Notes: generated by a model from the sequence alone, not told the origin. DNA of 64,000 nt from Burkholderia anthina (GCF_001547525.1 NZ_LNJP01000003.1:744001-808000), one strand, 5' to 3'. Shown: positions 26,312 through 35,641, numbered from the stretch's first letter. Translations and numbers: made by a program.

Positions 26312-26329
26312 TGACAAAAATGTCATGTT
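26312..26329 (-). promoter_or_regulatory. Operator-like site 1 (AACATGAC-N7-TCA)
   Basis: On the minus strand AACATGACATTTTTGTCA; its core TGACA-AAAA-TGTCA is a perfect dyad. It lies 48 bp upstream of the secreted 167-residue gene. It shares eight plus three fixed positions, with identical spacing, with the sites at 26863 and 35711. It resembles boxes used by CusR/CopR-type heavy-metal response regulators. Confidence 0.6.
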
Positions 26330-26435
26330 GCGATCAGGTTCGCGATGCGCCGCGTCGCTACCATCGAACGCGTCACGGGCCCTGCCCGTTCCCACCCACG
26401 CAGCGGGTCGCTGCCGCACGGCACGATCACGCATT

Positions 26436-26470
26436 AGGCCCGGGCTCGTCGAGTGCCGGGCCTTTTTTTT
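26436..26470 (+). terminator. Rho-independent terminator without an assigned gene
   Basis: AGGCCCGG (26436-26443) pairs with CCGGGCCT (26456-26463) and is followed by eight T, so it ends a plus-strand transcript. The only plus-strand sequence before it (26265-26435) has no coding region I can support. The terminated RNA could be a small regulatory RNA that starts near operator-like site 1. Confidence 0.8.
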
Positions 26471-26485
26471 ACGCGTGTCCGACAC

Positions 26486-26725
26486 TCACCGCACCGAATT
26501 GCGCTGCGCGTACACGCACGGATGCGTTTTCACATACAGGTTCGGATTGCCGCAGCGATGCCCGGCATAGTCGACCTGCTCGCCGGGCATCAGGCCGGAC
26601 GGCACGGGTTTGCGGCCGACTGCGGCGGCAGGGGTCGCAGTGTCGGAACGTGTCGGCGCACAGCCCGCGAACAACGGGACGATCAAGGCTGCGATCAAGG
26701 CGAGGCGAATGACGGGACGATGCAA
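26486..26725 (-). CDS. Small lipoprotein
   Basis: The 79-residue chain begins, from a TTG at 26725, with a lipoprotein signal peptide RPVIRLALIAALIVPLFAGC, whose lipobox LFAGC marks the lipidated cysteine. The mature part has PSGLMPGEQVDYAGHRCGNP and HPCVYAQRN, with two more cysteines. No family is recognised. The TTG start is inferred from the signal-peptide layout; an ATG further upstream would bury the lipobox in mid-protein. A perfect dyad at 26864-26883 lies about 140 bp upstream between this gene and the divergent DUF4148 gene and may serve both. Confidence 0.6.
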   Translation of the reverse strand: MHRPVIRLALIAALIVPLFAGCAPTRSDTATPAAAVGRKPVPSGLMPGEQVDYAGHRCGNPNLYVKTHPCVYAQRNSVR

Positions 26726-26862
26726 TTTTAGGTCCGGAATGAAGGGCTGAACGGCGCCGCCCGCGATCGATGCCGCTATCGCGACCGGCATGCACGCCGC
26801 CGGCACGGTCGGCCAACGGCAGACTTCATGTTCCGCTTCCCGCTCATCGCACCCATGACGCG

Positions 26863-26883
26863 AACATGACGGTTGCGTCATGT
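26863..26883. promoter_or_regulatory. Operator-like site 2, perfect 8-bp dyad
   Basis: ACATGACG-GTTG-CGTCATGT (26864-26883) is a perfect inverted repeat and contains AACATGAC-N7-TCA from 26863. It lies between the divergent lipoprotein and DUF4148 genes, so one bound regulator could control both. Confidence 0.6.
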
Positions 26884-26918
26884 CGGGTGTGTCCACACGG
26901 GGCCCGCTCGCGCCCCGC

Positions 26919-26936
26919 AATCTGACGCATTTTTCA
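26919..26936 (+). promoter_or_regulatory. Operator-like site 3, weaker copy
   Basis: AATCTGACGCATTTTTCA keeps TGAC-N7-TCA with the same spacing, 56 bp after site 2 and 87 bp before the DUF4148 start. Two sites on one face of the helix would favour cooperative binding. Confidence 0.4.
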
Positions 26937-27022
26937 TCTCGCGATCACGATCACGCACGGCCGCTTTCGCATACTGGGTCCATGGTTCGCCACCCGGCGG
27001 CCCTGATCAAGGAGAGCATTCA

Positions 27023-27310
27023 ATGAAAAGCGCAAACCTCGCAGCATGGTTCGTCGTCGCCACGCTGTCGCTCGGCATGGCCACGCAGGCCGCATTCGCC
27101 CAGACGCAAACGCAGGGCAAGACCCGCACGCAGGTCGTCAATGAACTGAAGCAGGCGCAGCACGACGGCATCGTGCCGATCAGCAAGACGCAGTACCCGC
27201 CGACCGGCGAGCTCATCGCGCGCAACAAGGAGCTACACGAGATCTCGGTGCATGGCGGCGAGCAGAAGCCGCAGACCGACAACCACGACAGCCTGGCCGC
27301 GAAGCAATGA
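27023..27310 (+). CDS. Periplasmic DUF4148 protein
   Basis: A 95-residue protein with a signal peptide (FVVATLSLGMATQAAFAQ) and the DUF4148 signature TRTQVVNELKQAQHDGIVPI followed by YPPTGELIARNKELHE. This small family is abundant in Burkholderia and often lies beside two-component or metal-response genes; its function is unknown. A strong ribosome site (AAGGAGA) precedes the ATG. Two operator-like sites upstream link it to the czc response regulator. Confidence 0.88.
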   Translation: MKSANLAAWFVVATLSLGMATQAAFAQTQTQGKTRTQVVNELKQAQHDGIVPISKTQYPPTGELIARNKELHEISVHGGEQKPQTDNHDSLAAKQ

Positions 27311-27389
27311 TGCGCGGCCGCACGGGCGCCGGCAGCGCGCGCCGCGCGGCTGTCTCACCGCGAACGCGCGGGCGTGGCCGCGCGCGCTG

Positions 27390-28814
27390 TCAGGTGCGAG
27401 TGGCGGCCGGCCGTTCCGGTTCGGCCGGCCTTCGCGGAAAGCGCAGCCAGAAGGTCGTGCGGCGGCCCGGCTCGCTGTCGACGCCGCATTCGCCGCCGTG
27501 GTTGTCCATGATCGACCGGACGATCGCGAGGCCAAGCCCCGTGCCGGACGCCGAATTGTGCCGCGACGGATCGACGCGATAGAAGCGCTCGAAAATCCGC
27601 CCGACATGTTCCGCGGCGATGCCGGGCCCCGTATCCGACACGGCGATCGTCGTCGCGCCGCCCTGCTCGACGCAATCGATCGTCACGACGCTGCCGCGCG
27701 GCGCATAGGTCAGCGCATTCGACAGCAGGTTGCTCAACGCGCGCTGATACAGCGTCAGATCCGCGTCGACCCACGCGTGGCCGTCGACCTTCACGGTCAC
27801 GCCTTCATCTTCCGCCAGCGGCTCGTAGTATCCGGCCACCCGCTCCGCTTCCTCCGCCGCATTCAGCCGCCGCACGCCGATCGACGTGCCGGCCTGTTCC
27901 GAACGCGCGAGAAACAGCATGTCCTCGATCATCCGCGACAGCCGCTGGTATTCGTCGATGCTCGACTCGATCACGCTCCGGTATTCGTCCGCGCCGCGCG
28001 GTTGCGACAGCACGACCTGCGCGGCCGCCTGCAGGTTCGTGAGCGGCGTGCGCATGTCGTGCGCGAGATTCGACGAGAACTGGCTCAGCCGCGTGAACGA
28101 TTCGTTCAGCCGTTCGAGCATCCCGTTGAACGCATGCTCGAGCTCCTTCAGCTCGCCGGACGTATCGAGTTCCGGCAGCGGATGCGCGAGCCGGCTCGTC
28201 GACATCTGCTCGGCACGCGCCGCGAACCGCCGCAGCGGGCTCAGCCCGAGCGCCGCGATGCCGTACGCGATCGCGGCCGCGAGCACCACGCCGAACACCT
28301 CGATCACGACGATCGTATAAGCATGCGTGCGCAACAGCAGCACGTCGGCGCTGCGATCGTACTGCACGGCGACGCGCACCACGGGCGCACCCGCGCCGGC
28401 GAGCGGCACGGCCGTCAGCAGGTACTGGTGCCGTGCGCCCGGCGGCACGACGCCGACCGGCACGCGCCCGGTGTTCATCGACAGCAGCGGCGCGTACGGG
28501 CGGAAGCCGGGCGTGCCGACAAGGCGCGCGCCGCCGGCGTCGAAGATCGCGAGGTCCATGTTCGGGTGACCGTGCAACTGGTCGATCCAGATGTCGATGT
28601 TGCGCGCGACGTCGGCCGTCGTGCGCGCCTCGGCCAGGTGCGCCCCCAATGCGGCGGAAATGCCGGCCATCTGCTCGGCTGCCGTCGTTTCGACGCGATT
28701 GCTCAGCGCTTCGTACAGTGCGACGCCGCTCGACGCGAGGATCACCGACGTCGACAGGATGATCAGCGCGGTCAGCCGGCCGCGCAGCGTCCGCGGCAGC
28801 AGGCGCGCGATCAT
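27390..28814 (-). CDS. Heavy-metal sensor histidine kinase (CusS/CzcS/IrlS type)
   Basis: A 474-residue inner-membrane sensor. The first membrane helix (LTALIILSTSVILASSGVAL) and the second (about residues 165-190) flank a periplasmic sensor domain. A HAMP linker (GLSPLRRFAARAEQMSTSRL) follows, then the dimerisation box with the phospho-acceptor histidine (FSSNLAHDMRTPLTNLQ), the N box (LYQRALSNLLSNALTYAP), and G boxes (VSDTGPGIAAEHVGRIFERF, GTGLGLAIV). It autophosphorylates on sensing periplasmic metal and passes the phosphate to the response regulator. Its start overlaps the regulator stop (ATGA). Both genes lie at the 3' end of the czcCBA operon. Confidence 0.93.
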   Translation of the reverse strand: MIARLLPRTLRGRLTALIILSTSVILASSGVALYEALSNRVETTAAEQMAGISAALGAHLAEARTTADVARNIDIWIDQLHGHPNMDLAIFDAGGARLVGTPGFRPYAPLLSMNTGRVPVGVVPPGARHQYLLTAVPLAGAGAPVVRVAVQYDRSADVLLLRTHAYTIVVIEVFGVVLAAAIAYGIAALGLSPLRRFAARAEQMSTSRLAHPLPELDTSGELKELEHAFNGMLERLNESFTRLSQFSSNLAHDMRTPLTNLQAAAQVVLSQPRGADEYRSVIESSIDEYQRLSRMIEDMLFLARSEQAGTSIGVRRLNAAEEAERVAGYYEPLAEDEGVTVKVDGHAWVDADLTLYQRALSNLLSNALTYAPRGSVVTIDCVEQGGATTIAVSDTGPGIAAEHVGRIFERFYRVDPSRHNSASGTGLGLAIVRSIMDNHGGECGVDSEPGRRTTFWLRFPRRPAEPERPAATRT

Positions 28815-29494
28815 GCGGCCGCGCCGCCGCGCGCTTCGAGCACGTAGCCCATCCCACGCACCGTGTGGATCAGCTTCGGTGCGTACGCGTCGTCGATCTT
28901 CGAGCGCAGCCGGCGGATCGCCGAATCGACGACGTTCGTGTCGCTGTTGAAGTTCATGTCCCACACCTGCGACGCGATCGTCGCGCGCGGCAGGATCTCG
29001 CCTTCACGGCGCATCAGCAGCCACAGCAGCGCGAACTCTTTTGCGGTCAGCAGGATCGTGTCGCCCTGCCGCGTGGCCTTGCGGCGCGTCAGGTCGAGTT
29101 CGAGATCGGCCACGCGCAGCGTGTTCGAATCGCGCGGCTGGCCGCGCCGCAGGATCGACTTGATGCGTGCGGTCAGCTCGACGAAGTCGAACGGCTTCGC
29201 GAGATAGTCGTCCGCGCCGAGCTCGAGCCCCTTCACGCGATCGCCGACGTCGTCGCGCGCGGTGAGGAACAGCACGGGCGTCGACTTGCTGCGCCGCAGG
29301 TTCTGCAGCAATGTCCAGCCGTCCTGCCCGGGCAGCATCACGTCGAGCACGAGCAGGTCGTACTCCTCCGTTTCGGCCTGATGCTGGCCCGTGATGCCGT
29401 CCTCGACCCAGTCGACGACGTAGCCGGCCTCGGTCAACCCCTTGCGCAGATAGGCGCCCGTCTTCGGTTCATCCTCGACAATCAGAATTCGCAT
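28811..29494 (-). CDS. Heavy-metal response regulator, OmpR/PhoB family (CusR/CzcR/IrlR type)
   Basis: A 227-residue regulator with a receiver domain (acidic pocket VEDEP, phospho-acceptor Asp in LLVLDVMLPGQDGW, Lys in DYLAKPFDF) and a C-terminal winged helix (LLTAKEFALLWLLMRREGEI, VDSAIRRLRSKID, VRGMGYVLE). It is the likely reader of the AACATGAC-N7-TCA sites found before czcC and near the DUF4148 gene. The czcA stop overlaps this start. A GTG one codon earlier (29497) is an alternative, but MRILIVEDE is the family's usual beginning. Confidence 0.94.
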   Translation of the reverse strand: MRILIVEDEPKTGAYLRKGLTEAGYVVDWVEDGITGQHQAETEEYDLLVLDVMLPGQDGWTLLQNLRRSKSTPVLFLTARDDVGDRVKGLELGADDYLAKPFDFVELTARIKSILRRGQPRDSNTLRVADLELDLTRRKATRQGDTILLTAKEFALLWLLMRREGEILPRATIASQVWDMNFNSDTNVVDSAIRRLRSKIDDAYAPKLIHTVRGMGYVLEARGGAAA

Positions 29495-32400
29495 CACGCA
29501 TTACCCTTGAAGAAACGCAGCCGGCGCATCATGCCCGCGCCGAACCCGCCGCGCAACGCCGCGCGCCACGACACCGCGTGGCTGACACGGTACAGCACCG
29601 GCAGCACCAGCAGCGTCAGCGCGGTGGACGACAGGATACCGCCGATCACGACCGTCGCGAGCGGGCGCTGCACCTCGGCGCCGGTGCCGGTCGCGAACGC
29701 CATCGGCAGGAAGCCGAGCGACGCGACCAGCGCGGTCATCAGCACGGGCCGCAGTCGCGTGAGCGCGCCGTCGCGCACCGCGGCGTCGAGCGGCATCCCT
29801 TCGTCGCGCAGGTTGCGGATGAACGAGATCATCACGAGACCGTTGAGCACGGCCACGCCGGACAACGCGATGAAGCCGACCGCCGCCGTGATCGACAGCG
29901 GAATCCCGCGCAGCCACAGCGACACGACGCCGCCGCTCAGCGCGAACGGAATGCCGGTGAATACGAGCAAGCCGTCCTTCACGTTGTTGAACATCACGAA
30001 CAGCAGCACGAACACCATGAACAGCGCGAGCGGCACGACGAGCTTCAGGCGCTCGCTCGCGCTTTGCAACTGTTCGAACTGCCCGCCCCACGACACCCAG
30101 TAGCCGGCCGGCACGCGCACGTCCTGCTGCAACTGCTCGCGCGCATCGGCGACGAACGAGCCGACGTCGCGCCCGCGCACGTTCGCGCTGACGACCACCC
30201 GTCGCTTGCCGTCCTCGCGGCTGATCTGGTTCGGGCCGGGCGCCACGTCGATCGTCGCGAGCTCCGCGAGCGGCACGTACGGCGCCGCCGCGAGCGGCGC
30301 GCCGGCGCCGGCCGTCGGCGCGGGCAGCGCGATCGGCAGCCGCTTGATCGCCTCGATGTCGGTGCGCAACTCGTCGGGCAACCGCACGACGATGTCGAAG
30401 CGGCGATCGCCCTGGAACAGCGTACCGGCCTTCTGCCCGCCGACGGCCGCGGCCACCGAATCCTGCAGGTCGGCGACGCTCACGCCGTAGCGCGCGAGCT
30501 TGTCGCGGTCGAGGTTGACGGTCAGCACCGGCAGGCCCGTGGTCTGCTCGACCTTCACCTCCGACGCACCCGGCACCTTCCGCAACGCGGCCGCGATCTG
30601 TTCGCCGGTCTGGTTCAGCACGGCCATGTCGTCGCCGAAGATCTTCACGGCGACGTCGCTGCGCACGCCCGAGATCAGTTCGTTGAAGCGCAGCTGGATC
30701 GGCTGCGAGAACTCGTAGGCGTTACCCGGCAGCTCGGCGAGCGCTTCCTCGATCTCGCTCACGAGCTGCTCGCGCGGCTTCTTCGGGTCGGGCCACGTGT
30801 CGGCCGGCTTCAGCATGATGTAGCCGTCCGACAGATTCGGCGGCATCGGGTCGGCCGCGATCTCGGCCGTGCCGGTGCGCGCGAACACGCGCTCGATCTC
30901 GGGGAAGCGCGCCTTCAGCGTCTTCTCGATCGACTTCTGCATCTCGACCGACTGCGACAGGCTCGTGCCGGGAATTCGCAATGCGGCGACGGCCAGGTCG
31001 CCTTCGTTGAGGCTCGGGATGAACTCGCTGCCGAGCCGCGTGGCGAGTCCGAGCGTGGCGAGCACGATCGCGCCCGCCCCGATCATCACGCGTGCCGGGC
31101 GCGTCATGAAACCGGCGAGCACCGGTTCGTACGCACGCCGCGCCCAGCGCATCAGCCGGTTCTCCTTCTCCTCGACCCGCTCGCCGATGAATAGCGCGAC
31201 GGCTGCCGGAATGAACGTGACGGTGAGCACCATCGCAGCAGCGAGCGCCATCACGACGGTGATCGCCATCGGGTGGAACATCTTGCCCTCGACGCCGGTC
31301 AGCGCAAAGATCGGCAGGTACACGACCATGATGATCAGTTGCCCGAAGATCAGCGCGCGGCGCGCCTCCTGCGATGCGCCGAACACTTCGGCGAAACGCT
31401 CGTCGCGCGTGAGCGGCCGCCCGGCCGCCGCCTGCGCATGCGCGAGCCGCCGCACGCAGTTCTCGACGATCACCACCGCGCCGTCGACGATGATCCCGAA
31501 GTCGAGCGCGCCGAGGCTCATCAGGTTCGCGCTCACCTTCGCATTGACCATCCCCGTGAAGGTCATCAGCATCGACAGCGGAATCACGATCGCGGTGATC
31601 AGCGCCGCGCGGATGTTGCCGAGGAACAGGAACAGCACGGCGATCACGAGCACCGCGCCCTCGAGCAGGTTCTTCTTCACGGTCGAGACGGCCTTCTCCA
31701 CCAGCACCGTGCGGTCGTACACCGGAATCGCCTTCACGCCGGCCGGCAGCGTGCGGTTCACGTCCTCCATCTTCGCGGCGACGGCCTTCGACACCGTCCG
31801 GCTGTTCTCGCCCATCAACATGAACACCGTGCCGAGCACGACCTCCTCGCCGTTCGACGTCGCGGCGCCGGTGCGCAGTTCGCGGCCGACGTCCACGACG
31901 CCGACGTCCTTCATCCGCACCGGCACGCCGCCGACGTTGGTCAGCACGACGTTCGCGATGTCGTCGACGGTGCGCGCCTGGCCCGGCACGCGCACGAGAT
32001 ACTGCTCGCCGCGCTTTTCGATGTAGCCGGCGCCGACGTTGTCGTTGTTGCGCTCGAGCGCCCGCACGACGTCGGCGAGCGTCAGCCCGTACGACATCAG
32101 CTTCGCCGGATTCGGCGCGACGCGATACTCCTTCACGTAGCCGCCGATCGAGTTGACCTCGGTCACGCCGCGCACGTTGCGCAGTTGCGGCCGCACGACC
32201 CAGTCCTGCAGCTCGCGCAGGTCGGCCGCCGTGTAGCGCGTGCCGTCGGGCTTGCGCGCGTTGGCGTCGGCTTCGACGGTCCACAGGTAGATCTCGCCGA
32301 GGCCCGTCGACGTCGGGCCCATCGCGGGCGCGACGCCGGCCGGCAGCTTGTCCTTCGCTTCCTGGATGCGCTCGTTGACGAGCTGACGCGCGAAGTAGAT

Positions 32401-32706
32401 GTCGGTGCCGTCCTTGAAGATCACGGTGACCTGCGACAGCCCGTAGCGCGAGATCGAACGCGTCTGTTCCAGCCCCGGCAGTCCGGCCATCGCGGTCTCG
32501 ACCGGATAGGTGATGCGCTGCTCGGCCTCGAGCGGGGAGTAGCCGGGCGCGGACGTGTTGATCTGCACCTGCACGTTCGTGATGTCGGGCACCGCGTCGA
32601 TCGGCAGCCGCTGGTAGCTGAACACGCCCAGCGCGGCCACGGCCGCGATCGCCAGCATCACGAGCCAGCGATGCGCGATCGCAAAGCGGATCAGGCGCTC
32701 AAACAT
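29494..32706 (-). CDS. czcA: CzcA-type heavy-metal efflux RND pump
   Basis: A 1,070-residue inner-membrane RND transporter with twelve helices and two large periplasmic loops. The helix-4 signature GALDFGIIVDGAVVIVEN is the HME1 pattern (DFGxxxDGAxxxVEN) associated with zinc, cobalt and cadmium rather than copper. N-terminal AIAHRWLVMLAIAAVAALGV and the loop GYSPLEAEQRITYPVETAMA are typical of CzcA/CusA. It uses the proton gradient to drive metal from the periplasm through CzcB and CzcC out of the cell. It is the third major gene of the operon, with a small bridging reading frame overlapping its start and the regulator gene overlapping its stop. Confidence 0.94.
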   Translation of the reverse strand: MFERLIRFAIAHRWLVMLAIAAVAALGVFSYQRLPIDAVPDITNVQVQINTSAPGYSPLEAEQRITYPVETAMAGLPGLEQTRSISRYGLSQVTVIFKDGTDIYFARQLVNERIQEAKDKLPAGVAPAMGPTSTGLGEIYLWTVEADANARKPDGTRYTAADLRELQDWVVRPQLRNVRGVTEVNSIGGYVKEYRVAPNPAKLMSYGLTLADVVRALERNNDNVGAGYIEKRGEQYLVRVPGQARTVDDIANVVLTNVGGVPVRMKDVGVVDVGRELRTGAATSNGEEVVLGTVFMLMGENSRTVSKAVAAKMEDVNRTLPAGVKAIPVYDRTVLVEKAVSTVKKNLLEGAVLVIAVLFLFLGNIRAALITAIVIPLSMLMTFTGMVNAKVSANLMSLGALDFGIIVDGAVVIVENCVRRLAHAQAAAGRPLTRDERFAEVFGASQEARRALIFGQLIIMVVYLPIFALTGVEGKMFHPMAITVVMALAAAMVLTVTFIPAAVALFIGERVEEKENRLMRWARRAYEPVLAGFMTRPARVMIGAGAIVLATLGLATRLGSEFIPSLNEGDLAVAALRIPGTSLSQSVEMQKSIEKTLKARFPEIERVFARTGTAEIAADPMPPNLSDGYIMLKPADTWPDPKKPREQLVSEIEEALAELPGNAYEFSQPIQLRFNELISGVRSDVAVKIFGDDMAVLNQTGEQIAAALRKVPGASEVKVEQTTGLPVLTVNLDRDKLARYGVSVADLQDSVAAAVGGQKAGTLFQGDRRFDIVVRLPDELRTDIEAIKRLPIALPAPTAGAGAPLAAAPYVPLAELATIDVAPGPNQISREDGKRRVVVSANVRGRDVGSFVADAREQLQQDVRVPAGYWVSWGGQFEQLQSASERLKLVVPLALFMVFVLLFVMFNNVKDGLLVFTGIPFALSGGVVSLWLRGIPLSITAAVGFIALSGVAVLNGLVMISFIRNLRDEGMPLDAAVRDGALTRLRPVLMTALVASLGFLPMAFATGTGAEVQRPLATVVIGGILSSTALTLLVLPVLYRVSHAVSWRAALRGGFGAGMMRRLRFFKGNA

Positions 32707-32842
32707 GTCGGGATTCCTTGAAACGGGGTACGGTCGTGCGCGCCGGACGCTCTGCGCGGCCGGTCAGGCGGCGGATCGGAAAGCGCGCCGCATATCGGGC
32801 CGCCAATCGCGCCACGGCGTACGCGTATTGCTGCTCATTCAT
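32699..32842 (-). CDS. Small reading frame bridging czcB and czcA
   Basis: A 47-codon frame starts at an ATG inside the last codons of czcB and stops inside the first codons of czcA (its TGA lies in ATGTTTGAG). It reads MNEQQYAYAVARLAARYAAR and continues with basic residues. No family is recognised. Its overlap with both neighbours could carry ribosomes across the 128-bp gap and so keep czcB and czcA translation linked. It may have no function as a protein; conservation would decide. Confidence 0.35.
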   Translation of the reverse strand: MNEQQYAYAVARLAARYAARFPIRRLTGRAERPARTTVPRFKESRHV

Positions 32843-34304
32843 GTTCCGCGCTCCCCTTGCCGAGTTCGGCCTTCAACACGAAGCTGTTCGTCGCCGCGTA
32901 TTCCTGGCCCGGCTCGAGCCCCTTCAGCACTTCGGTCGCGCGTTCGTCGCGCCGCCCCGTTTCGACGGCCTGCGCGACGAAACCCTTCGGCGAACGCACG
33001 AACACCGCCGGCGCGCCGTCGACGTCCTGCAGCGCGTCGCTCGCGACCGCGAGCGGCACGCCCTGGCGGCCCGCGTCGACCGACACGTTTACGAACATCC
33101 CCGGGCGCCACACGCCGTCGGGGTTCGGCAGCACGACGCGCGCCGGCGCGGTGCGCGTCTGTTCGCCGAGCAGCGAGCCCACGTACGTGATCGGGCCGCT
33201 CGAACGCGATTCGAACGCGGTCGCGCTGACGGTCGCATCGCGGCCCACGCGCACGTCGTTCAGCCGCTGCGCCGGCACGGCCATCTCGGCCCACACGGTC
33301 GACAGGTCGGAGATCACGAACATGCTCGCATCGGCGGCGATCGCCTCGCCGGGCGTCGCATGCTTCTCGACGATCGTGCCGGCGAACGGCGCACGCAGTT
33401 CATACCGGTTCAGCGCGCCCGCGCCCGCCGGCGCGTTCAGCGCGGCGAGCTTCTGTCGCGCGTTCTGCACGGCGATCTCGGCCTCGCGCAACTGCACCTG
33501 CGCCTGCTGATAATCCTGTTCGGCCGAGATGCGCTCCTGCCACAGCGTGCGTTCGCGCTCGTAGGTTGCGCGCGCACCCGACAACCGGCGCTCGGCCGTC
33601 AGCAGTTCGCTGCGGCGGTCCGCCAGATCGGTGCTCGCGATCACGGCAAGCACCTGCCCCTTCGCGACGTTCTGCCCGAGCGACACCGATACCTGTTCGA
33701 CGATGCCGGCCACACGCGGCACCACGTGCGCGGTGCGATCCTCGTTGAACTTGATCTCGCCCGGCAACTGGAACGGCGTCGCGATCTGCGCGGGGCCGGC
33801 CTTCGCGAGCGCGATCTTCGACGTCGCCAGTTGCGCGTCGGTCAGCGCGACCGCGCCGTCGGCGCGCGCGAACGGGAACGATGCGGCGTCGTTGCCCGCC
33901 TTCACGTCGATCGTCGCATCGAATACGTGCGGCTTCGCGATCGACTGCGCGGACACGAACTTCTGGCCGGCCGCGTCGAACCGCAGCGGCTCCTGCGTGC
34001 GGTCGTACCGCACCAGCGTGCCGGACACGGTCACGCCGTGGGTCGCGGGCTTGCCGTCGACGAACGGATAGACGACGAGCCGCGCATCGCCGGGCTTTTC
34101 CGTCATCACGATCTCGACGGACAGCTTGCCGCGCTTGAGCACGACACCGCCGTGCGCGCCGGCGCCGTCGGCCGCCTGGGCGGATTCGGCGGCCGTCGGC
34201 GCCGATGCGCCGCTCCCGCCCCGCGCGACGGCGAGCGCGCAGAGCACGATTCCTGCGCCGCCGAGCACGGCTGCCGCAATGATGAAGATTCTGCTGCGTG
34301 ACAT
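32835..34304 (-). CDS. czcB: CzcB-type periplasmic adaptor of the RND efflux system
   Basis: A 489-residue membrane-fusion protein. An N-terminal anchor helix (IFIIAAAVLGGAGIVLCAL) is followed by an extra domain of about 130 residues seen in CzcB-like proteins. Then come the barrel-sandwich hybrid (TAHVVPRVAGIVEQVSVSLG), a coiled-coil hairpin (residues about 230-290), the second lipoyl half (YELRAPFAGTIVEKHATPGE) and beta-barrel domains (GVWRPGMFVNVSVDAG). It links CzcA to the outer-membrane channel and may deliver metal to the pump. The gene lies 26 bp after czcC. Confidence 0.92.
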   Translation of the reverse strand: MSRSRIFIIAAAVLGGAGIVLCALAVARGGSGASAPTAAESAQAADGAGAHGGVVLKRGKLSVEIVMTEKPGDARLVVYPFVDGKPATHGVTVSGTLVRYDRTQEPLRFDAAGQKFVSAQSIAKPHVFDATIDVKAGNDAASFPFARADGAVALTDAQLATSKIALAKAGPAQIATPFQLPGEIKFNEDRTAHVVPRVAGIVEQVSVSLGQNVAKGQVLAVIASTDLADRRSELLTAERRLSGARATYERERTLWQERISAEQDYQQAQVQLREAEIAVQNARQKLAALNAPAGAGALNRYELRAPFAGTIVEKHATPGEAIAADASMFVISDLSTVWAEMAVPAQRLNDVRVGRDATVSATAFESRSSGPITYVGSLLGEQTRTAPARVVLPNPDGVWRPGMFVNVSVDAGRQGVPLAVASDALQDVDGAPAVFVRSPKGFVAQAVETGRRDERATEVLKGLEPGQEYAATNSFVLKAELGKGSAEHE

Positions 34305-34330
34305 GGTGATCCTTCAGTCAAGAGGGGCGC

Positions 34331-35641
34331 TCATTGCGCGCGGACCGCGAGCGGCGTGCCGACGAGCCGGCCGATATCGGCACGGGCCGTATGCGCGTCG
34401 GCGAGCGCACGGACGTATTGCGACTGCCCCAGAAACAGCGTGCGCTGTGCGTCGAGCACGTCGAGGAAGCTGAACTTGCCGAGTTCGTAGCCGCGCGACA
34501 TCGCGTCGAGCGCGACGCGCGCGGCCGGCAGGATGTCGGACTTCAGCCGCTGCGCTTCCTGCTCCGCAGCCTCGAAATTCGCGTACGCCTGCGTCAGTTC
34601 AAGCCGCAGACGTGTGCGTTCGCGGTCGAGATCGGCGTTCGCGCGCTCGGCCTTGTGCGTCGCCTCGAGCAGCGCGCCCTGGTTCGTGTTGAACAGCGGA
34701 ATCGGGATCGACACGCCGACCACCGCCTGGTTGTCGGGCACGCCGCCCGTGGTCACGCGCTTCACGCCCGCGCTGACGGTCACGTCCGGGATGCGGCGCG
34801 CGCGCTCCAACGACACGGCCGCGTTCGAGCGCAGCATTTCGGCACGCGCGATTCGCGCGAGCGGTGCATCGTCGAGCCGCGCGATGAGCGCGGACAGCGG
34901 CTCGACCGACGGTACGGCTTCGAGGTCGCCGAGCACCGCAAGCGGGGCGTTGCGCGCTTCGCCCATCACCGCGTTCAGCTTCTCGCGCGCAACGTCGACA
35001 CGGCCGCGCGCGGTCACGACTTCGATCTGCACGCCGGCCGCCGCCACCCGGGCCTTGGTCGCCTCGACCGGCGACACCTTGCCGGCCTGCGCGCGACGGG
35101 CCGCCAGATCCGCGGAGCGCGCGGCGATCGCGGCCGATTCCTCGGTCACCTGAAGCTGACGCTGCACGGCGAGCAGCCCGTAGAAGGCTGCGATCACGTC
35201 GGCGCGCACCGCCGCGCCCTGCTCGTCGAGCGACGCGCTGGCCGATTCGCTGCCGTACGACGCGACGTCGAGCCGTGCGCGACGCTTGCCGCCGAGTTCG
35301 ATCGTCTGGTTGATCAGCGCGGTCGACGTGCGTTCCGCTCGGCTGAAACCTTCCTGCAGGAACGACACTTCGGGGTTGGGCCGCGCGCCGGCCTGCATCA
35401 GCGCGCCGGCCGATGCATCGACATCCGCGCGCGCGCCGCGCAGCGCCGGGTTGTTGCGGGCGGCGACGGCGAGCGCGTCGGCAAGCGTCAATGACGATGC
35501 AGGACGTGCGTCGGATGGCGGTGCGCCGATCGGGGCGGCAGCAGCCGGAGCCGTGGCCGGCCCCGGCGACAGCGATGGCTGCGCATGAGCCGTCGCGGCC
35601 ATCGCGAAGACGGCGGCCACGGCGAGGTTGAGCTTGAACAT
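34331..35641 (-). CDS. czcC: CzcC-type TolC-family outer-membrane channel
   Basis: A 436-residue protein with a signal peptide (AVAAVFAMAATAHAQP), a Pro/Ala-rich linker and two outer-membrane-efflux repeats (LTLADALAVAARNNPALRGA at about residue 50, and SIPIPLFNTNQGALLEATHK at about 300). It forms the trimeric exit duct of the Czc system. It is first in the operon, which reads czcC, czcB, small frame, czcA, regulator, kinase. An operator-like site lies about 70 bp upstream. Confidence 0.9.
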   Translation of the reverse strand: MFKLNLAVAAVFAMAATAHAQPSLSPGPATAPAAAAPIGAPPSDARPASSLTLADALAVAARNNPALRGARADVDASAGALMQAGARPNPEVSFLQEGFSRAERTSTALINQTIELGGKRRARLDVASYGSESASASLDEQGAAVRADVIAAFYGLLAVQRQLQVTEESAAIAARSADLAARRAQAGKVSPVEATKARVAAAGVQIEVVTARGRVDVAREKLNAVMGEARNAPLAVLGDLEAVPSVEPLSALIARLDDAPLARIARAEMLRSNAAVSLERARRIPDVTVSAGVKRVTTGGVPDNQAVVGVSIPIPLFNTNQGALLEATHKAERANADLDRERTRLRLELTQAYANFEAAEQEAQRLKSDILPAARVALDAMSRGYELGKFSFLDVLDAQRTLFLGQSQYVRALADAHTARADIGRLVGTPLAVRAQ

